64,000 nt of DNA from Mycobacterium sp. 852002-51971_SCH5477799-a (lineage in GTDB: Bacteria > Actinomycetota > Actinomycetes > Mycobacteriales > Mycobacteriaceae). Below, piece after piece: positions 1 to 10,215 of the stretch. Under the pieces are notes generated by a model. That model worked only from the letters and a program-made list of their open reading frames with translations. It searched no databases and had not been told where the DNA came from. A program made the translations under genes and the position numbers. The DNA is taken from assembly GCF_001667145.1 (NCBI RefSeq), contig NZ_LZIF01000083.1, forward strand, positions 1-64,000. The letters are read 5' to 3'. Every line of letters begins with the position of its first letter. The first letter of the stretch is position 1.

Positions 1-544
1 GATAGGGCCGGGGCTGGGCACCCGGGTGCGCGGGCGCGGGTTGAGCGGGGGCCGGCTGACCGGGCGCGGGCTGAGCGGGAGCGGGTTGCCCCGGAGCCGG
101 TTGACCGGGCGCGGGCTGGCCGCCCGCGGGCCGGCGCGCCGGCGGCTTGGGCTCTGCGCTCTGGGCCGGCATCGAGTTGAGCACGGGCCGGATGTAGAGG
201 CGGGCGGTCTGACCCAGGTTGCGGGCCTCGTTGCCGTCGTTCCCGGGGACGGTGATGATCAAGTTGTCGCCGTCGACGACGACCTCCGAGCCGGAGACAC
301 CGAGCCCATTGACTCGGGCACCGATGATCTGCTGGGCCTGCGCCAACGCCTCACGGCTGGGCTTCGAGCCGTCCGGAGTGCGCGCGGTCAAGGTGACGCG
401 GGTGCCGCCCTGGAGGTCGATGCCGAGCTTGGGAGCGGCCCGCTTGTCCCCGGTCAGAAACACCAGCAGGTAGACCCCGACGAGCAGTAACAAGAAGATC
501 GACAGGTAGCGGGCAGGGTGCACCGGCGCCGAAGACGATGCCAC
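1..544 (-). CDS. secD: Protein translocase subunit SecD (C-terminus beyond window)
   Basis: SecD works with SecF in the cytoplasmic membrane and uses the proton gradient to pull Sec-exported proteins across. Reading the minus strand from a GTG at 544, an N-terminal membrane segment (about residues 12-30, [18 protein letters not shown]) is followed by the family block [14 protein letters not shown] and by the P1 periplasmic-domain start (about 45-115). A Pro/Gln/Ala-rich insert begins near residue 143. The start is supported by AAGGAG/AGAAGGA just upstream. YajC is encoded 101 bp upstream on the same strand, the usual secretion-gene order. The gene is cut by the window edge, so only about 181 residues are visible. 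Identification is secure; the insert length is lineage-specific. Confidence 0.95.
   Translation of the reverse strand, partial: MASSSAPVHPARYLSIFLLLLVGVYLLVFLTGDKRAAPKLGIDLQGGTRVTLTARTPDGSKPSREALAQAQQIIGARVNGLGVSGSEVVVDGDNLIITVPGNDGNEARNLGQTARLYIRPVLNSMPAQSAEPKPPARRPAGGQPAPGQPAPGQPAPAQPAPGQPAPAQPAPAHPGAQPRPY
20..117 (-). repeat. QPAP-type low-complexity repeat inside secD
   Basis: In the SecD frame this stretch encodes tandem units of the form QPAPG or QPAPA, about six copies, ending in a His-Pro-Gly-Ala-Gln sequence. The DNA is a degenerate roughly 15-bp GC-rich repeat. It lies in the periplasmic part of SecD. It looks like a slippage-prone linker rather than a folded domain. Confidence 0.85.
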
Positions 545-645
545 GTTCCTTCTATCTCCTTGAAATCGGTTACTTACCCCGGACAGAGCCTACGTGGCCC
601 TCACTTGCCCGTTGTGCAAGCGGTCCGCCGGGTGGGGAATCCGCG

Positions 646-972
646 TCAGGAATCCTTGGTGATCGAGCCCTCCTCGGCGGAGCCGTCGCCGTCGGCCAGG
701 TCTTCGTCGTCGTCGGGCAGGATCCGGTCGCGGATCGCCAGCTTCATCCAGGTGGTCACCACGCCGGGTGAGATCTCGAGGTCGACGGTGTCGTCGGTGA
801 TCTCGACGACGGTGGCCTGCAGGCCCGACGTGGTGTGCACCCGGTCGCCCGGACGCAACGACTCGTGCAGGTCGATGGTGGCCTGCATCGCACGCTTCTG
901 GCGGCGCGATGCCAAGTACATGAACCCGCCCATGATGAGCAGGAACGGCAGGAACAGGATCAAGCTCTGCAT
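646..972 (-). CDS. yajC: Preprotein translocase subunit YajC
   Basis: YajC is a small single-span membrane protein that associates with the SecDF complex. The 108-residue product starts MQSLILFLPFLLIMGGFMYL, a membrane segment, followed by the basic stop-transfer SRRQKRAM and the conserved LRPGDRVHTTSGLQATVVEI block. An acidic tail (DDDEDLADGDGSAEEGS) ends it. The ATG at 972 is chosen because the membrane segment begins there; an in-frame extension upstream has no family resemblance. It lies immediately upstream of secD on the same strand, probably one transcript. Confidence 0.93.
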   Translation of the reverse strand: MQSLILFLPFLLIMGGFMYLASRRQKRAMQATIDLHESLRPGDRVHTTSGLQATVVEITDDTVDLEISPGVVTTWMKLAIRDRILPDDDEDLADGDGSAEEGSITKDS

Positions 973-1173
973 GGACGCGCCTGTCTTTCGTCGTGAATAT
1001 CGGGACCAACGGTGCCGCGAGCATCGCGCACCTCGTAACGGTCCAGTGTGCCCGTTCAGTCTGGCAGGCCACCTGCGGCGACCGTCCGCCACGGTGCACC
1101 GAGTGCCCGCCGGCGTCAAGCTCGATAGGCTTTTGACGCGACGTGACCCGCGCGCCGCGGGGAGGAGTTATGT

Positions 1174-2514
1174 GTGGCCAGCCTCGAGCAGACTCGCCAG
1201 CTCGTCACCGAGATCCCCGGTCCGGCATCGCTGGAACTGACCAAGCGCCGCGCGGCGGCGGTGTCGCACGCGGTGAACGTCTCGACGCCGGTATTCGTGG
1301 CGCGTGCCGGCGGCGGCATCATCGAGGACGTCGACGGCAACCGGCTGATCGACCTCGGATCCGGGATCGCCGTAACGACCATCGGCAACTCGTCGCCCCG
1401 AGTGGTCGAAGCGGTCCGCGCGCAGGTGGCCGAGTTCACCCACACGTGCTTCATGGTGACGCCGTATGAGTCCTACGTCGCCGTCGCGGAGACGCTGAAC
1501 CGAATCACGCCGGGCTCCGGTGAGAAGCGCTCCGTGCTGTTCAACTCCGGCGCGGAGGCGGTCGAGAACGCCGTCAAGGTCGCACGCGCCTACACCCGCA
1601 AGCCCGCCGTCGTGGCGTTCAACCACGCCTACCACGGCCGCACCAACCTGACCATGGCGCTGACCGCCAAGTCGATGCCATACAAGGGCGGCTTCGGCCC
1701 GTTCGCGCCGGAGGTATACCGCGCGCCCCTGTCCTACCCCTATCGCGACGGCCTGGTCGACAAGGAACTGGCCACCGACGGGGAGAAGGCCGCCGCGCGC
1801 ACCATCAGGGTCATCGACGGCCAGATCGGTGCCGACAACCTGGCCGCCCTCGTCATCGAGCCCATCCAGGGCGAGGGCGGGTTCATCGTTCCGGCCGAGG
1901 GATTTCTGCCCGCCCTGCTGGACTGGTGCCACGACAACGACGTGGTGTTCATCGCCGACGAGGTGCAAACGGGATTCGCGCGCTCCGGCGCCATGTTCGC
2001 GTGTGAGCACGAGGGCATCGAGCCCGACCTGATCTGCACCGCGAAGGCCATCGCCGACGGACTGCCGCTGTCGGCGGTCACCGGCCGGGCACAGATCATG
2101 GACGCGCCGCATGTCGGCGGTTTGGGCGGCACCTTCGGCGGAAATCCTCTGGCGTGTGCGGCCGCGCTGGCCACCATCGAGACGATCGAGAATGACGGAT
2201 TGATCGATCGGGCCCGGCAGTTGGAACGTCTGATCACCGAACCACTGCTGCGCCTGCAGACCGGCGACGACCGGATCGGCGACGTGCGTGGTCGGGGCGC
2301 CATGATCGCCATCGAATTGGTGAAATCGGGAACCGCTGAGCCAGACAAGGACTTGGCCCAGAGGCTGTCCGTCGCGGCGGCCGCCGCCGGAGTGATCGTC
2401 CTGACCTGCGGCATGTACGGCAACATCATCCGGCTGCTGCCCCCGCTGACCATCAGCGACGAACTGCTGGCCGAGGGCATCGACGTCCTCGGGGCGCTGC
2501 TGGGCGACCTGTAA
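1174..2514 (+). CDS. gabT: 4-aminobutyrate aminotransferase
   Basis: This is a PLP-dependent class III aminotransferase that moves the amino group of GABA to 2-oxoglutarate, giving succinate semialdehyde and glutamate. The 446-residue product has the GSGIAVTTIGNSSPRVV start region, FNSGAEAVENAVKVAR, the cofactor-binding DEVQTGF (Asp about 262) and the PLP lysine in TAKAIADG (about Lys291). The GTG at 1174 has a strong GGAGGAG 7 nt upstream. It is divergent from yajC and is followed by the carboxylic acid reductase gene. Family and length fit well; the exact omega-amino substrate is inferred from orthology. Confidence 0.93.
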   Translation: MASLEQTRQLVTEIPGPASLELTKRRAAAVSHAVNVSTPVFVARAGGGIIEDVDGNRLIDLGSGIAVTTIGNSSPRVVEAVRAQVAEFTHTCFMVTPYESYVAVAETLNRITPGSGEKRSVLFNSGAEAVENAVKVARAYTRKPAVVAFNHAYHGRTNLTMALTAKSMPYKGGFGPFAPEVYRAPLSYPYRDGLVDKELATDGEKAAARTIRVIDGQIGADNLAALVIEPIQGEGGFIVPAEGFLPALLDWCHDNDVVFIADEVQTGFARSGAMFACEHEGIEPDLICTAKAIADGLPLSAVTGRAQIMDAPHVGGLGGTFGGNPLACAAALATIETIENDGLIDRARQLERLITEPLLRLQTGDDRIGDVRGRGAMIAIELVKSGTAEPDKDLAQRLSVAAAAAGVIVLTCGMYGNIIRLLPPLTISDELLAEGIDVLGALLGDL

Positions 2515-2585
2515 GACCTGAAAAAGCCCCGGCTCCACGTGGGCAATCTCACAAACACCACGAATGTTGGATCATGGTGGAATAC

Positions 2586-2602
2586 CGTTACTTTAGCTAA
2601 CG
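2586..2602. promoter_or_regulatory. Short inverted repeat upstream of car
   Basis: CGTTA-CTTTAGC-TAACG, containing the palindrome TTAGCTAA, lies 65 bp before the car start in the A/T-rich gap after gabT. It could be a regulator site or part of the promoter. No regulator can be assigned. Confidence 0.3.
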
Positions 2603-2666
2603 TTCTATGGGTCAGCGCGGACAGCGCGAATTGACTCGCTAACTTTCATTTGCAAGGGATCTGTTT

Positions 2667-5600
2667 ATGTCGACCGCTATTCATGACGAACAACTCGACC
2701 GTCGCGTCGAAGAACTCATTGCCAACGACCCCCAGTTCGCCGCCACCCGACCGGACCCCGCGGTCACCGCGGCCACCGAACAACCCGGGCTGCGGCTGCA
2801 CCAGATCATTCGGACCGTGCTGGACGGCTACGCCGACCGGCCGGCGCTGGCGCAGCGCGGCGTCGAGTTCGTCAAGGACGCCAAGACCGGACGCACGTCG
2901 GCCGAGCTGCTCCCCCGCTTCGAGACCATCACGTATGGCGAACTGGGCGAACGGGTTTCGGCGCTCGGCCGGGCCTGGCTCAGTGACTCGGTGAGCCCCG
3001 GCGACCGCGTCTGCGTGTTGGGCTTCAACAGCGTCGACTACGCCACCGTCGACATGGCGCTGGCCACCATCGGAGCCGTGTCGGTGCCGCTGCAGACCAG
3101 CGCGGCGATCACGTCGCTGCAGCCGATCGTGGCCGAGACCGAGCCCAGCTTGATCGCGTCGAGCGTCAACCAGCTGACCGACGCCGTGGAGCTGATCCTG
3201 GCCGGCGACCACGTGCCCGGCAAGCTCGTCGTGTTCGACTACCACCCCGAGGTTGACGACCAGCGCGAGGCCGTGGACGGCGCCGTGGCGCGGCTGGCCG
3301 GCACCGACGTGGTCGTCGAGGCGCTCGCCGACGTGCTGCGCCGCGGCAAGGACCTACCGGCCGCCGTCGAGCCGGAGACCGACGAGGACTCGCTGGCGCT
3401 GCTCATCTACACCTCCGGTAGCACCGGCGCGCCCAAGGGCGCGATGTACCCGCAGAGCAACGTCGGCAAGATGTGGCGCCGCGGCAGCAAGAACTGGTTC
3501 GGCGAGAGCGCCGCATCGATCACCCTCAACTTCATGCCCATGAGCCACGTCATGGGACGCGGAATCCTTTACGGCACCTTGGGCAATGGCGGCACCGCCT
3601 ACTTCGCGGCCCGCAGCGACCTGTCCACCCTGCTCGAGGACCTCGAGCTGGTGCGCCCCACCGAGCTGAATTTCGTCCCGCGCATCTGGGAGACGCTGTA
3701 CGGCGAATTCCAACGCCAGGTCGAGCGTCGTCTGGCCGACGGCGCGGACCGCGACGTGGTCGAGGCCGCGGTTCTGGACGAACAGCGCCAGTACCTGCTG
3801 GGCGGGCGGTTCATCTTCGCGATGACGGGCTCCGCACCCACCTCACCGGAATTGAAGAAGTGGGCCGAGTCGCTGCTGCAGATGCACCTGATGGACGGCT
3901 ACGGCTCGACCGAGGCCGGAATGGTGTTGTTCGACGGGGAGATTCAGCGTCCGCCGGTGATCGACTACAAGCTGGTCGACGTTCCGGATCTGGGTTATTT
4001 CAGCACCGACCGCCCGCATCCGCGCGGTGAGCTGTTGCTGCGGACCGAGAACATGTTCCCCGGCTACTACAAGCGGGCCGAAACGACTGCCAACGTCTTC
4101 GACGACGACGGCTACTACCGGACCGGTGACGTGTTCGCCGAGATCGGTCCGGACCGGCTGGTGTACGTCGACCGCCGCAACAACGTGCTGAAGCTCGCGC
4201 AGGGCGAGTTCGTGACGCTGGCCAAACTGGAAGCGGTGTTCGGCAACAGCCCGCTGATCCGCCAGATCTACGTCTACGGCAACAGCTCTCAGCCCTACCT
4301 GCTGGCCGTCGTGGTGCCGACTCAAGAGGCGTTGGCGGACAACGACATCGAGTCGCTCAAGCCGAAGATCGCCGACTCGCTGCAGAAGGTCGCCAAGGAG
4401 ACCGGCCTGCAATCCTACGAGGTGCCGCGCGACTTCATCATCGAGACGGCCCCGTTCACGCTGGAAAACGGTCTGCTGACCGGGATCCGCAAGCTGGCGT
4501 GGCCGAAGTTGAAGCAGCACTACGGCGAACGGCTCGAGCAGATCTACGCCGACCTGGCCGCAGGGCAGGCCAACGAGCTGGCCGAGCTGCGCCGCAGCGG
4601 CGCCGACGCGCCGGTGCTGCAGACCGTGAGCCGGGCCGCGGCCGCCATGCTGGGGGCCGCGACCAGCGACCTGTCCCCCGACGCCCACTTCACCGATCTG
4701 GGTGGAGACTCGTTGTCGGCGTTGACCTTCGGCAACCTGCTGCGCGAGATCTTCGATGTCGACGTCCCGGTGGGTGTCATCGTCAGCCCGGCCAACGACC
4801 TGGCGGCCATCGCCGCCTACATCGAGGCCGAGCTGCAGGGCTCCAAGCGGCCGACGTTCGCCGCCGTGCACGGGCGTGGCGCCACCACGGTGCACGCCAG
4901 TGATCTCACGCTGGACAAGTTCATCGACGAGGCGACCCTGGCCGCCGCGCCGAGCCTGCCGAAGCCGGCGACCGAGGTGCGCACTGTGCTGCTGACCGGT
5001 GCGACCGGATTCCTGGGCCGCTACCTGGCACTGGATTGGCTCGAGCGGATGGACATGGTCGGCGGCAAGGTCATCGCCCTGGTGCGCGGCAAGTCTGATG
5101 AGGAGGCGCGGGCCCGGCTGGACAAGACCTTCGACAGCGGCGACCCGAAACTGCTGGCGCACTACCAGAAGCTGGCCGCCGACCACCTCGAGGTGATCGC
5201 GGGCGACAAGGGTGAGGCCAACCTCGGCCTGGACCCGCAGACCTGGCAGCGGCTGGCCGATGAGGTCGACGCGATCGTCGACCCGGCGGCGCTGGTGAAC
5301 CACGTGTTGCCCTACAGCGAGCTGTTCGGGCCCAACGCTTTGGGCACCGCGGAGCTGATCCGGATTGCGTTGACGTCGAAGCAAAAGCCCTACACGTACG
5401 TGTCGACGATCGGTGTGGGCGACCAGATCAAGCCGGGCACGTTCGTCGAGAACGCCGACATCCGGCAGATCAGCGCCACCCGCGAGATCAACGACAACTA
5501 CGCCAACGGCTACGGCAACAGCAAGTGGGCCGGCGAGGTGCTACTGCGTGAGGCACACGACCTGTGCGGGCTGCCCGCCACGGTGTTCCGCTGCGACATG

Positions 5601-6179
5601 ATCCTGGCCGACACCACCTATGCCGGACAGCTCAACCTGCCGGACATGTTCACCCGCCTGATGCTGAGCCTGGTCGCCACCGGTATCGCGCCCGGTTCGT
5701 TCTACGAGCTCGACGCCGACGGCAACCGGCAGCGGGCACACTACGACGGTCTGCCGGTCGAGTTCATCGCCGCGGCGATCTCGACGCTGGGAACGCAGAT
5801 CACCGACAGCGACACCGGCTTCCAGACCTACCACGTGATGAACCCGTACGACGACGGCATCGGCCTGGACGAGTACATCGACTGGCTGGTCGAGGCCGGC
5901 TATTCGATCGAGCGCATCGCCGACTACTCCGAATGGCTGCGGCGGTTCGAGACCTCGCTGCGGGCCCTGCCGGATCGGCAGCGTCAGTACTCGCTGCTGC
6001 CGCTGTTGCACAACTACCAGAAGCCGGAAAAGCCGATCAACGGCTCGATGGCACCCACCGATGTATTCCGTGCGGCGGTGCAGGAAGCGAAGATCGGTCC
6101 CGACAAAGACATTCCGCACGTGTCGACACCGGTCATCGTCAAGTACATCACCAACCTGCAATTGCTCGGACTGCTCTGA
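2667..6179 (+). CDS. car: Carboxylic acid reductase (FadD9-type)
   Basis: This three-domain enzyme reduces carboxylic acids to aldehydes using ATP and NADPH. The 1170-residue product has an adenylation domain (about 1-640) with [11 protein letters not shown] near residue 247, a carrier domain with [11 protein letters not shown] and phosphopantetheine Ser682, and a reductase domain with the nucleotide-binding GATGFLG (778-784) and catalytic Tyr949/Lys953 in YGNSK. All catalytic elements are intact, and the length matches known mycobacterial and nocardial CARs. It needs a phosphopantetheinyl transferase, not seen in this window. The ATG at 2667 follows AAGGGA. In M. tuberculosis the ortholog is called fadD9, also next to gabT. 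Confidence 0.95.
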   Translation: MSTAIHDEQLDRRVEELIANDPQFAATRPDPAVTAATEQPGLRLHQIIRTVLDGYADRPALAQRGVEFVKDAKTGRTSAELLPRFETITYGELGERVSALGRAWLSDSVSPGDRVCVLGFNSVDYATVDMALATIGAVSVPLQTSAAITSLQPIVAETEPSLIASSVNQLTDAVELILAGDHVPGKLVVFDYHPEVDDQREAVDGAVARLAGTDVVVEALADVLRRGKDLPAAVEPETDEDSLALLIYTSGSTGAPKGAMYPQSNVGKMWRRGSKNWFGESAASITLNFMPMSHVMGRGILYGTLGNGGTAYFAARSDLSTLLEDLELVRPTELNFVPRIWETLYGEFQRQVERRLADGADRDVVEAAVLDEQRQYLLGGRFIFAMTGSAPTSPELKKWAESLLQMHLMDGYGSTEAGMVLFDGEIQRPPVIDYKLVDVPDLGYFSTDRPHPRGELLLRTENMFPGYYKRAETTANVFDDDGYYRTGDVFAEIGPDRLVYVDRRNNVLKLAQGEFVTLAKLEAVFGNSPLIRQIYVYGNSSQPYLLAVVVPTQEALADNDIESLKPKIADSLQKVAKETGLQSYEVPRDFIIETAPFTLENGLLTGIRKLAWPKLKQHYGERLEQIYADLAAGQANELAELRRSGADAPVLQTVSRAAAAMLGAATSDLSPDAHFTDLGGDSLSALTFGNLLREIFDVDVPVGVIVSPANDLAAIAAYIEAELQGSKRPTFAAVHGRGATTVHASDLTLDKFIDEATLAAAPSLPKPATEVRTVLLTGATGFLGRYLALDWLERMDMVGGKVIALVRGKSDEEARARLDKTFDSGDPKLLAHYQKLAADHLEVIAGDKGEANLGLDPQTWQRLADEVDAIVDPAALVNHVLPYSELFGPNALGTAELIRIALTSKQKPYTYVSTIGVGDQIKPGTFVENADIRQISATREINDNYANGYGNSKWAGEVLLREAHDLCGLPATVFRCDMILADTTYAGQLNLPDMFTRLMLSLVATGIAPGSFYELDADGNRQRAHYDGLPVEFIAAAISTLGTQITDSDTGFQTYHVMNPYDDGIGLDEYIDWLVEAGYSIERIADYSEWLRRFETSLRALPDRQRQYSLLPLLHNYQKPEKPINGSMAPTDVFRAAVQEAKIGPDKDIPHVSTPVIVKYITNLQLLGLL

Positions 6180-6194
6180 GGTAGGCCAAACAGC

Positions 6195-6227
6195 AAGCCG
6201 CCCAGCCCTTTTAGGGCTGGGCGGCTT
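6195..6227. terminator. Strong bidirectional terminator hairpin
   Basis: A perfect 15-bp stem (AAGCCGCCCAGCCCT and its complement) encloses a TTT loop, 15 bp past the car stop and 15 bp before the stop of the converging membrane-protein gene. It suits termination from both sides. Confidence 0.85.
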
Positions 6228-6241
6228 GTCTGTGCGCAAGT

Positions 6242-6934
6242 CTATTGTTGCGGGTGCGGCCAGCGCAGGTACGCGGCGTTGCCACCGGCCCCCGCACCGG
6301 CGCGGTTACGACGCCATCCCCGCTTGGGCTGGGCGTCGGCCGCGTATCGCGGCTTGGTCAGCGCACCCGAAGAGACCTCGGCCGGCTCGTCGTAAGTCGA
6401 CTCCCGGTACGGATCAACGGTCGGCGCCGCGGCGCGTTCACCGGCCACCGGATGCACGTCGCGCGCCAGGCGCGCGGCGGTGCGGGCCAGCGCAACACCG
6501 CCCAGGAAGACGATCAGCGTGCCCAGCCCCGAGAAATACGTAACCTCGAGCACCGCGCGCTTGCGATCGCTCGCGGCGATCGGGTCACCGGCCGAGCCGA
6601 TTCCCAGCAGAGGGGCGACCTGACCGCCCACGACGAACCAGACACCGGCCAGCACGGCCAGCCAACCGCCCAATGCGGCGGCGACACGGTTTCCGGCGAC
6701 GATCAGCAACAGGCCGCCCACTACGGCCGCCGCGCCCGGGGCGACCTCGAGCCAGCCGCGGGCCGTGCTCCATGCCCAGTCCCGGTCCGGTGTGTAGGCG
6801 AAATTGAAGTGCGGGCCAACAAACGGTATTAACGCCCCCCACGCTCCCAAGATGACCAGGAGCAATCCGCTGACCGCGCCGCGCGAGCGCGGCATACTCA
6901 GCCCGCGGGTGTGGCCGTCTTCTGCGTATTTCAT
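6242..6934 (-). CDS. Four-helix membrane protein, paralog A
   Basis: Function unknown. The 230-residue product has about four hydrophobic segments between residues 20 and 155 (such as GAVSGLLLVILGAWGALIPF and TYFSGLGTLIVFLGGVALA) and a charged cytoplasmic-type tail rich in Arg, Ala and Pro. It shares long stretches with the product of 7603-8325: both have an SRGA/TRGA opening, GLLLxxLGAWGAL, GWLEVxPG, GNRxxAxLGGWLAV and ExTYFxGLGxLIVFLGG. The start at 6934 follows GAGGGG. It faces car across the terminator at 6195-6227. Confidence 0.8.
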   Translation of the reverse strand: MKYAEDGHTRGLSMPRSRGAVSGLLLVILGAWGALIPFVGPHFNFAYTPDRDWAWSTARGWLEVAPGAAAVVGGLLLIVAGNRVAAALGGWLAVLAGVWFVVGGQVAPLLGIGSAGDPIAASDRKRAVLEVTYFSGLGTLIVFLGGVALARTAARLARDVHPVAGERAAAPTVDPYRESTYDEPAEVSSGALTKPRYAADAQPKRGWRRNRAGAGAGGNAAYLRWPHPQQ

Positions 6935-7065
6935 GACATCCCCTCGTTGAATACCGGGTCGGTTTCCGGCCTGGGGTGGTTACCCAGCGCCTTTCACTAC
7001 TAACCCATAAGGGAAGCGAAAGCGACCGCCAGCCGTGGCTGTTGAGGCTGATGGGACTGGTGTTA

Positions 7066-7449
7066 CTACTGAAGGCCGAGCACCAGGAGCACGATGGCGA
7101 TCGCCGGAAGCGAGCCCTGCGTCGCGGCGGCGCGCGCCTTGTCGCGGTCGGACGCGACCAGAACCAACGCGGCCGCAGCCATCGATCCGACGCCGGCGAA
7201 GACGAGCGACGCTCCGATACCTTTGTGCCCCAAGGCAACCGCGATGATGCCCACACCGGTGACGACGACCAAAAAGAGGTTGTAGAACCCTTGGTTGAAG
7301 GCGAGCAGCTTGGTGGTTTCGGCTTCGGCCTCGGTGGTGGCGAACGTGGCGCGGGTGCGCGGCGAGGTCCAGGTCAACGATTCCATCACAAATATGTAGA
7401 CGTGCAGCAACGCCGCCAGTGCGGCGAACACCAAGGCGGTGGCGATCAT
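7066..7449 (-). CDS. DUF1304 family membrane protein
   Basis: The 127-residue product has four predicted membrane segments and the DUF1304 features: HVYIFVMESLTWTSPRTRATF near the N-terminus, a conserved NQGFYNLFL segment near 55, and a final short hydrophobic helix. The molecular function of the family is not established. The ATG at 7449 is preceded by GAGGGACG. It sits between two paralogous membrane-protein genes on the same strand. Confidence 0.85.
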   Translation of the reverse strand: MIATALVFAALAALLHVYIFVMESLTWTSPRTRATFATTEAEAETTKLLAFNQGFYNLFLVVVTGVGIIAVALGHKGIGASLVFAGVGSMAAAALVLVASDRDKARAAATQGSLPAIAIVLLVLGLQ

Positions 7450-7554
7450 CGTCCCTCCTCGCTGGTTGGGGACCGCGACGCGGCCAGATACCGCATGTCT
7501 GGGCGCCGGTGAACTTTACCGAGCGGCGCTCACCCCGGCCAGCCTGACGCGAAC

Positions 7555-7584
7555 AGGCACCGGTAGCCGCGGCTACCGGTGCCT
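7555..7584. terminator. Perfect 30-nt palindrome, probable terminator
   Basis: AGGCACCGGTAGCCG followed directly by its reverse complement forms a 15-bp stem with no separate loop (4 nt would open). It lies just past the stop of the gene at 7603-8325 in its reading direction, fitting a transcription terminator. Confidence 0.7.
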
Positions 7585-7602
7585 TCGCCTGGATTTAATG
7601 CG

Positions 7603-8325
7603 TCAGGCGCCCGCGTGATGGTGCCGGTGGAACAGGCCCCCACCATCGGTGCGCCGATGGAACAGGCCACCCTCGCCGGAGCGCCGACGGAACAGGCCAC
7701 CACCGGTGCGCCCGCGGTCCGCTGGCTCGTCGGCCAAGGCGTTGGTTTGTGCTCCCGCCGGGACGCGACCCTCGTCGTACATAACCGGTTCGGCCGCGGG
7801 CACGGTTTCGCCCGCCACCGGCGCCGGCTCGGTCGCGACGACGTCTCGCGCGTGGCGAACGGCCAGCCGCGCAACAGCGGCCCCGCCCAGGAACACGATC
7901 AGGGCGCCCAGGCCGGTGAAGTAGGTGACCTCGAGCAGGGCTCGCTTCAGGTCCGTCGAAGCCATCGGTTGACCGAGGTCTCCGATGCCGAGTGTCGACG
8001 CGAACGCGCGGCCCACCACGAACCAGGCGCCACCGGCGACCGCCAGCCAGCCGCCGAGCACCGCGCTGGCCCGGTTACCGGACATCAGCACCAGCAAGCC
8101 GCCCACCGCGGCCGCCACCCCGGGGAGCACCTCCAGCCAGCCTTTGGCCGTGGTCCACGTCCAGGCCGGATCGGCCATATACGCCCAGTTGACATTGGGC
8201 CCGAAGAAGGGCACCAACGCACCCCACGCACCCAGAAGTATCAGGAGTAACCCGGTTAGCGCGCCGCGGGTACGTGGCATGTACAGCGCGCGGGGGCGAC
8301 CGTAGTCTCGGCTCGTGGTCCTCAT
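7603..8325 (-). CDS. Four-helix membrane protein, paralog B, with His/Arg-rich repeat tail
   Basis: Function unknown. The 240-residue product is a paralog of the protein at 6242-6934 (same order of membrane segments and shared motifs such as GWLEVLPG and TYFTGLGALIVFLGG). After a linker of about 45 residues the C-terminus has a threefold repeat: GGLFRRRSGE, GGLFHRRTDG, GGLFHRHHHAGA. The paralog lacks this. The start at 8325 has an excellent AAGGAGG. The tail could bind metal or acidic lipid, but that is a guess. Confidence 0.82.
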   Translation of the reverse strand: MRTTSRDYGRPRALYMPRTRGALTGLLLILLGAWGALVPFFGPNVNWAYMADPAWTWTTAKGWLEVLPGVAAAVGGLLVLMSGNRASAVLGGWLAVAGGAWFVVGRAFASTLGIGDLGQPMASTDLKRALLEVTYFTGLGALIVFLGGAAVARLAVRHARDVVATEPAPVAGETVPAAEPVMYDEGRVPAGAQTNALADEPADRGRTGGGLFRRRSGEGGLFHRRTDGGGLFHRHHHAGA

Positions 8326-8569
8326 CGGAACCTCCTTCAGACAGGTATGACTGCTGTGGGGCTGGTTACCCTACGGTGTTGGGGTGTAACCGCTCACGCG
8401 GTGCCCAGGCGTTTGCTGAGGCCGCTGGGGTGAGGCGCGGCCGGCGCGCCCGAGGCCGTGCGATGGACGGCGCGGGCGGGTCTGAGCTGGCCAAACCCCG
8501 GGGCGGACGCGCCTCGGGCCCGGGCTCGGCGCAAAGGTCACGATTTGGCCGCGAATTGTTCGGGCGTCG
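8326..8569. other. Gap between ruvB and membrane protein, nothing recognised
   Basis: This 244-bp GC-rich gap holds no convincing ORF, RNA or repeat. The minus-strand promoter of the membrane-protein gene should lie near 8330-8400. Confidence 0.5.
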
Positions 8570-9616
8570 CTAGTCGAACAGGCCGGCCTGGCCGAAGCCG
8601 GTCACCCCGGCCGGCGGGGTCATGCCGAGATGTGTCCAGGCCTGGGCGGTGGCCACCCGGCCTCGCGGCGTGCGCGCGACCATGCCGGCGCGCACCAGGA
8701 ACGGCTCGCAGACCTCCTCGACGGTGGCGGCCTCCTCGCCCACTGCCACCGCCAGCGTCGACACCCCGACCGGTCCGCCCCCGAAGCTGCGGGTCAGGGC
8801 CGAAAGCACCGCCCGGTCCAGCCGGTCCAGGCCCAGCTCGTCGACGTCGTAGACGGCCAGCGCGGCCTTGGCGACATCGCGGGTGATCACACCGTCTGCG
8901 CGCACCTCGGCGAAGTCGCGAACCCGGCGCAACAACCGGTTGGCGATCCGCGGTGTTCCGCGCGAGCGCCGGGCGATCTCCTCGGCCGCGTCGCCGCCGA
9001 GTTCGATGCCCAGGATCCCGGCGGAGCGCGCCAGCACCCGCTCCAGCTCGGAGGGCTCGTAGAAGTCCATATGCGCGGTGAAACCGAACCGATCGCGCAG
9101 CGGGCCGGTCAGCGCGCCGGACCGGGTGGTCGCGCCGACCAGGGTGAACGGCGCCAACTCCAGCGGAATCGACGTAGCCCCGGGACCCTTGCCGACCACC
9201 ACGTCGACCCGGAAGTCCTCCATGGCCAGGTACAGCATCTCCTCGGCGGGCCGGGCGATGCGGTGGATCTCGTCGATGAACAGCACGTCGTGTTCGACCA
9301 GGTTGGACAGCATCGCCGCCAGGTCACCGGCGCGTTCCAACGCGGGCCCCGACGTCATCCGCAGCGAGGACCCGAGCTCGGCCGCGATGATCATCGCCAG
9401 TGACGTCTTGCCCAGCCCCGGCGGACCGGACAACAGGATGTGATCCGGTGTGCTGCCGCGGTTTTTGGCGCCTTCGAGGACGAGCTGCAGTTGCTCGCGC
9501 ACCCGCGGCTGGCCGATGAACTCGCGCAGCGAGCGCGGACGCAGGCTGACGTCGACGTCGCCCTCACCCACGGTCAGTGCCGGGGAAACCTCTCGTTCCT
9601 CGTAGTCGTCCGTCAT
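8570..9616 (-). CDS. ruvB: Holliday junction branch migration helicase RuvB
   Basis: RuvB is the AAA+ motor that, with RuvA, drives branch migration of Holliday junctions. The 348-residue product carries Walker A GPPGLGKT (near 64), Walker B DEIHR (near 115), sensor 1 GATTRSGAL and arginine-finger region GPLRDRFG, and ends in a winged-helix domain. The ATG overlaps the ruvA stop by 4 bp (ATGA), so the three ruv genes are translationally coupled. It is intact and of normal length. Confidence 0.97.
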   Translation of the reverse strand: MTDDYEEREVSPALTVGEGDVDVSLRPRSLREFIGQPRVREQLQLVLEGAKNRGSTPDHILLSGPPGLGKTSLAMIIAAELGSSLRMTSGPALERAGDLAAMLSNLVEHDVLFIDEIHRIARPAEEMLYLAMEDFRVDVVVGKGPGATSIPLELAPFTLVGATTRSGALTGPLRDRFGFTAHMDFYEPSELERVLARSAGILGIELGGDAAEEIARRSRGTPRIANRLLRRVRDFAEVRADGVITRDVAKAALAVYDVDELGLDRLDRAVLSALTRSFGGGPVGVSTLAVAVGEEAATVEEVCEPFLVRAGMVARTPRGRVATAQAWTHLGMTPPAGVTGFGQAGLFD

Positions 9617-10215
9617 CGGGACTTACCCAGCATCGACAGGGCGGCGCGCAGGGCGGCCGTCGTGCTGGCGTCGTGGTCGGTGGCCAGCACCTTGTCGGTG
9701 GCCTCCTCGGCCTGCTTGACGGCGAAACCGAGTCCGACCAGCGCCTCCACCACCGGCCCGCGTATCGCGTGGCCGTTGAGGCCCGCGGCGGGCGACGCTC
9801 CTCCGGCCGCGAAGCCGGCGCCGACCTTGTCGCGCAATTCCAGGACCATCCGTTCGGCGCTGCGCTTGCCGATTCCGGGCACCCGGGTCAGCGCGGTGAC
9901 GTCGCCGTCGTGCAGCGCTTGGCGCAGCGCCCCGGCGTCGTGTACGGCCAGGGTCGCCATCGCGAGCCGCGGCCCGACCCCCGACACCGACAGCAGCGTC
10001 AAGAACAGATCGCGGGTGTCGGTGTCGGTGAAGCCGTACAGCGTCATCGAGTCCTCGCGGACGATCATCGCGATGATCAGCCGCGCCTCGGTCCCGGTCC
10101 GCAACGTGGACAGCGTCGACGGGGTCGCGTTCACCCGGTAGCCGACGCCGGCGGCCTCGATCACCACGTGATCGAGCGCCACCTCGAGAACCTCGCCGCG
10201 CACCGAGGCGATCAT
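9613..10215 (-). CDS. ruvA: Holliday junction-binding protein RuvA
   Basis: RuvA forms tetramers that hold the four-way junction open for RuvB. The 200-residue product starts [12 protein letters not shown] (OB-fold domain), has two helix-hairpin-helix motifs (SGVGPRLA and [11 protein letters not shown], about 75-120), a Gly/Ala-rich flexible linker and a C-terminal RuvB-contact domain ending in LSMLGKSR. The start at 10215 overlaps the ruvC stop by 4 bp; the longer in-frame extension is not RuvA-like. Confidence 0.97.
   Translation of the reverse strand: MIASVRGEVLEVALDHVVIEAAGVGYRVNATPSTLSTLRTGTEARLIIAMIVREDSMTLYGFTDTDTRDLFLTLLSVSGVGPRLAMATLAVHDAGALRQALHDGDVTALTRVPGIGKRSAERMVLELRDKVGAGFAAGGASPAAGLNGHAIRGPVVEALVGLGFAVKQAEEATDKVLATDHDASTTAALRAALSMLGKSR

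Noticed and set aside
3843-5384. 513-codon minus-strand frame within car
   Set aside because: The opposite strand encodes the intact carboxylic acid reductase with all motifs; the minus frame is composition-driven.
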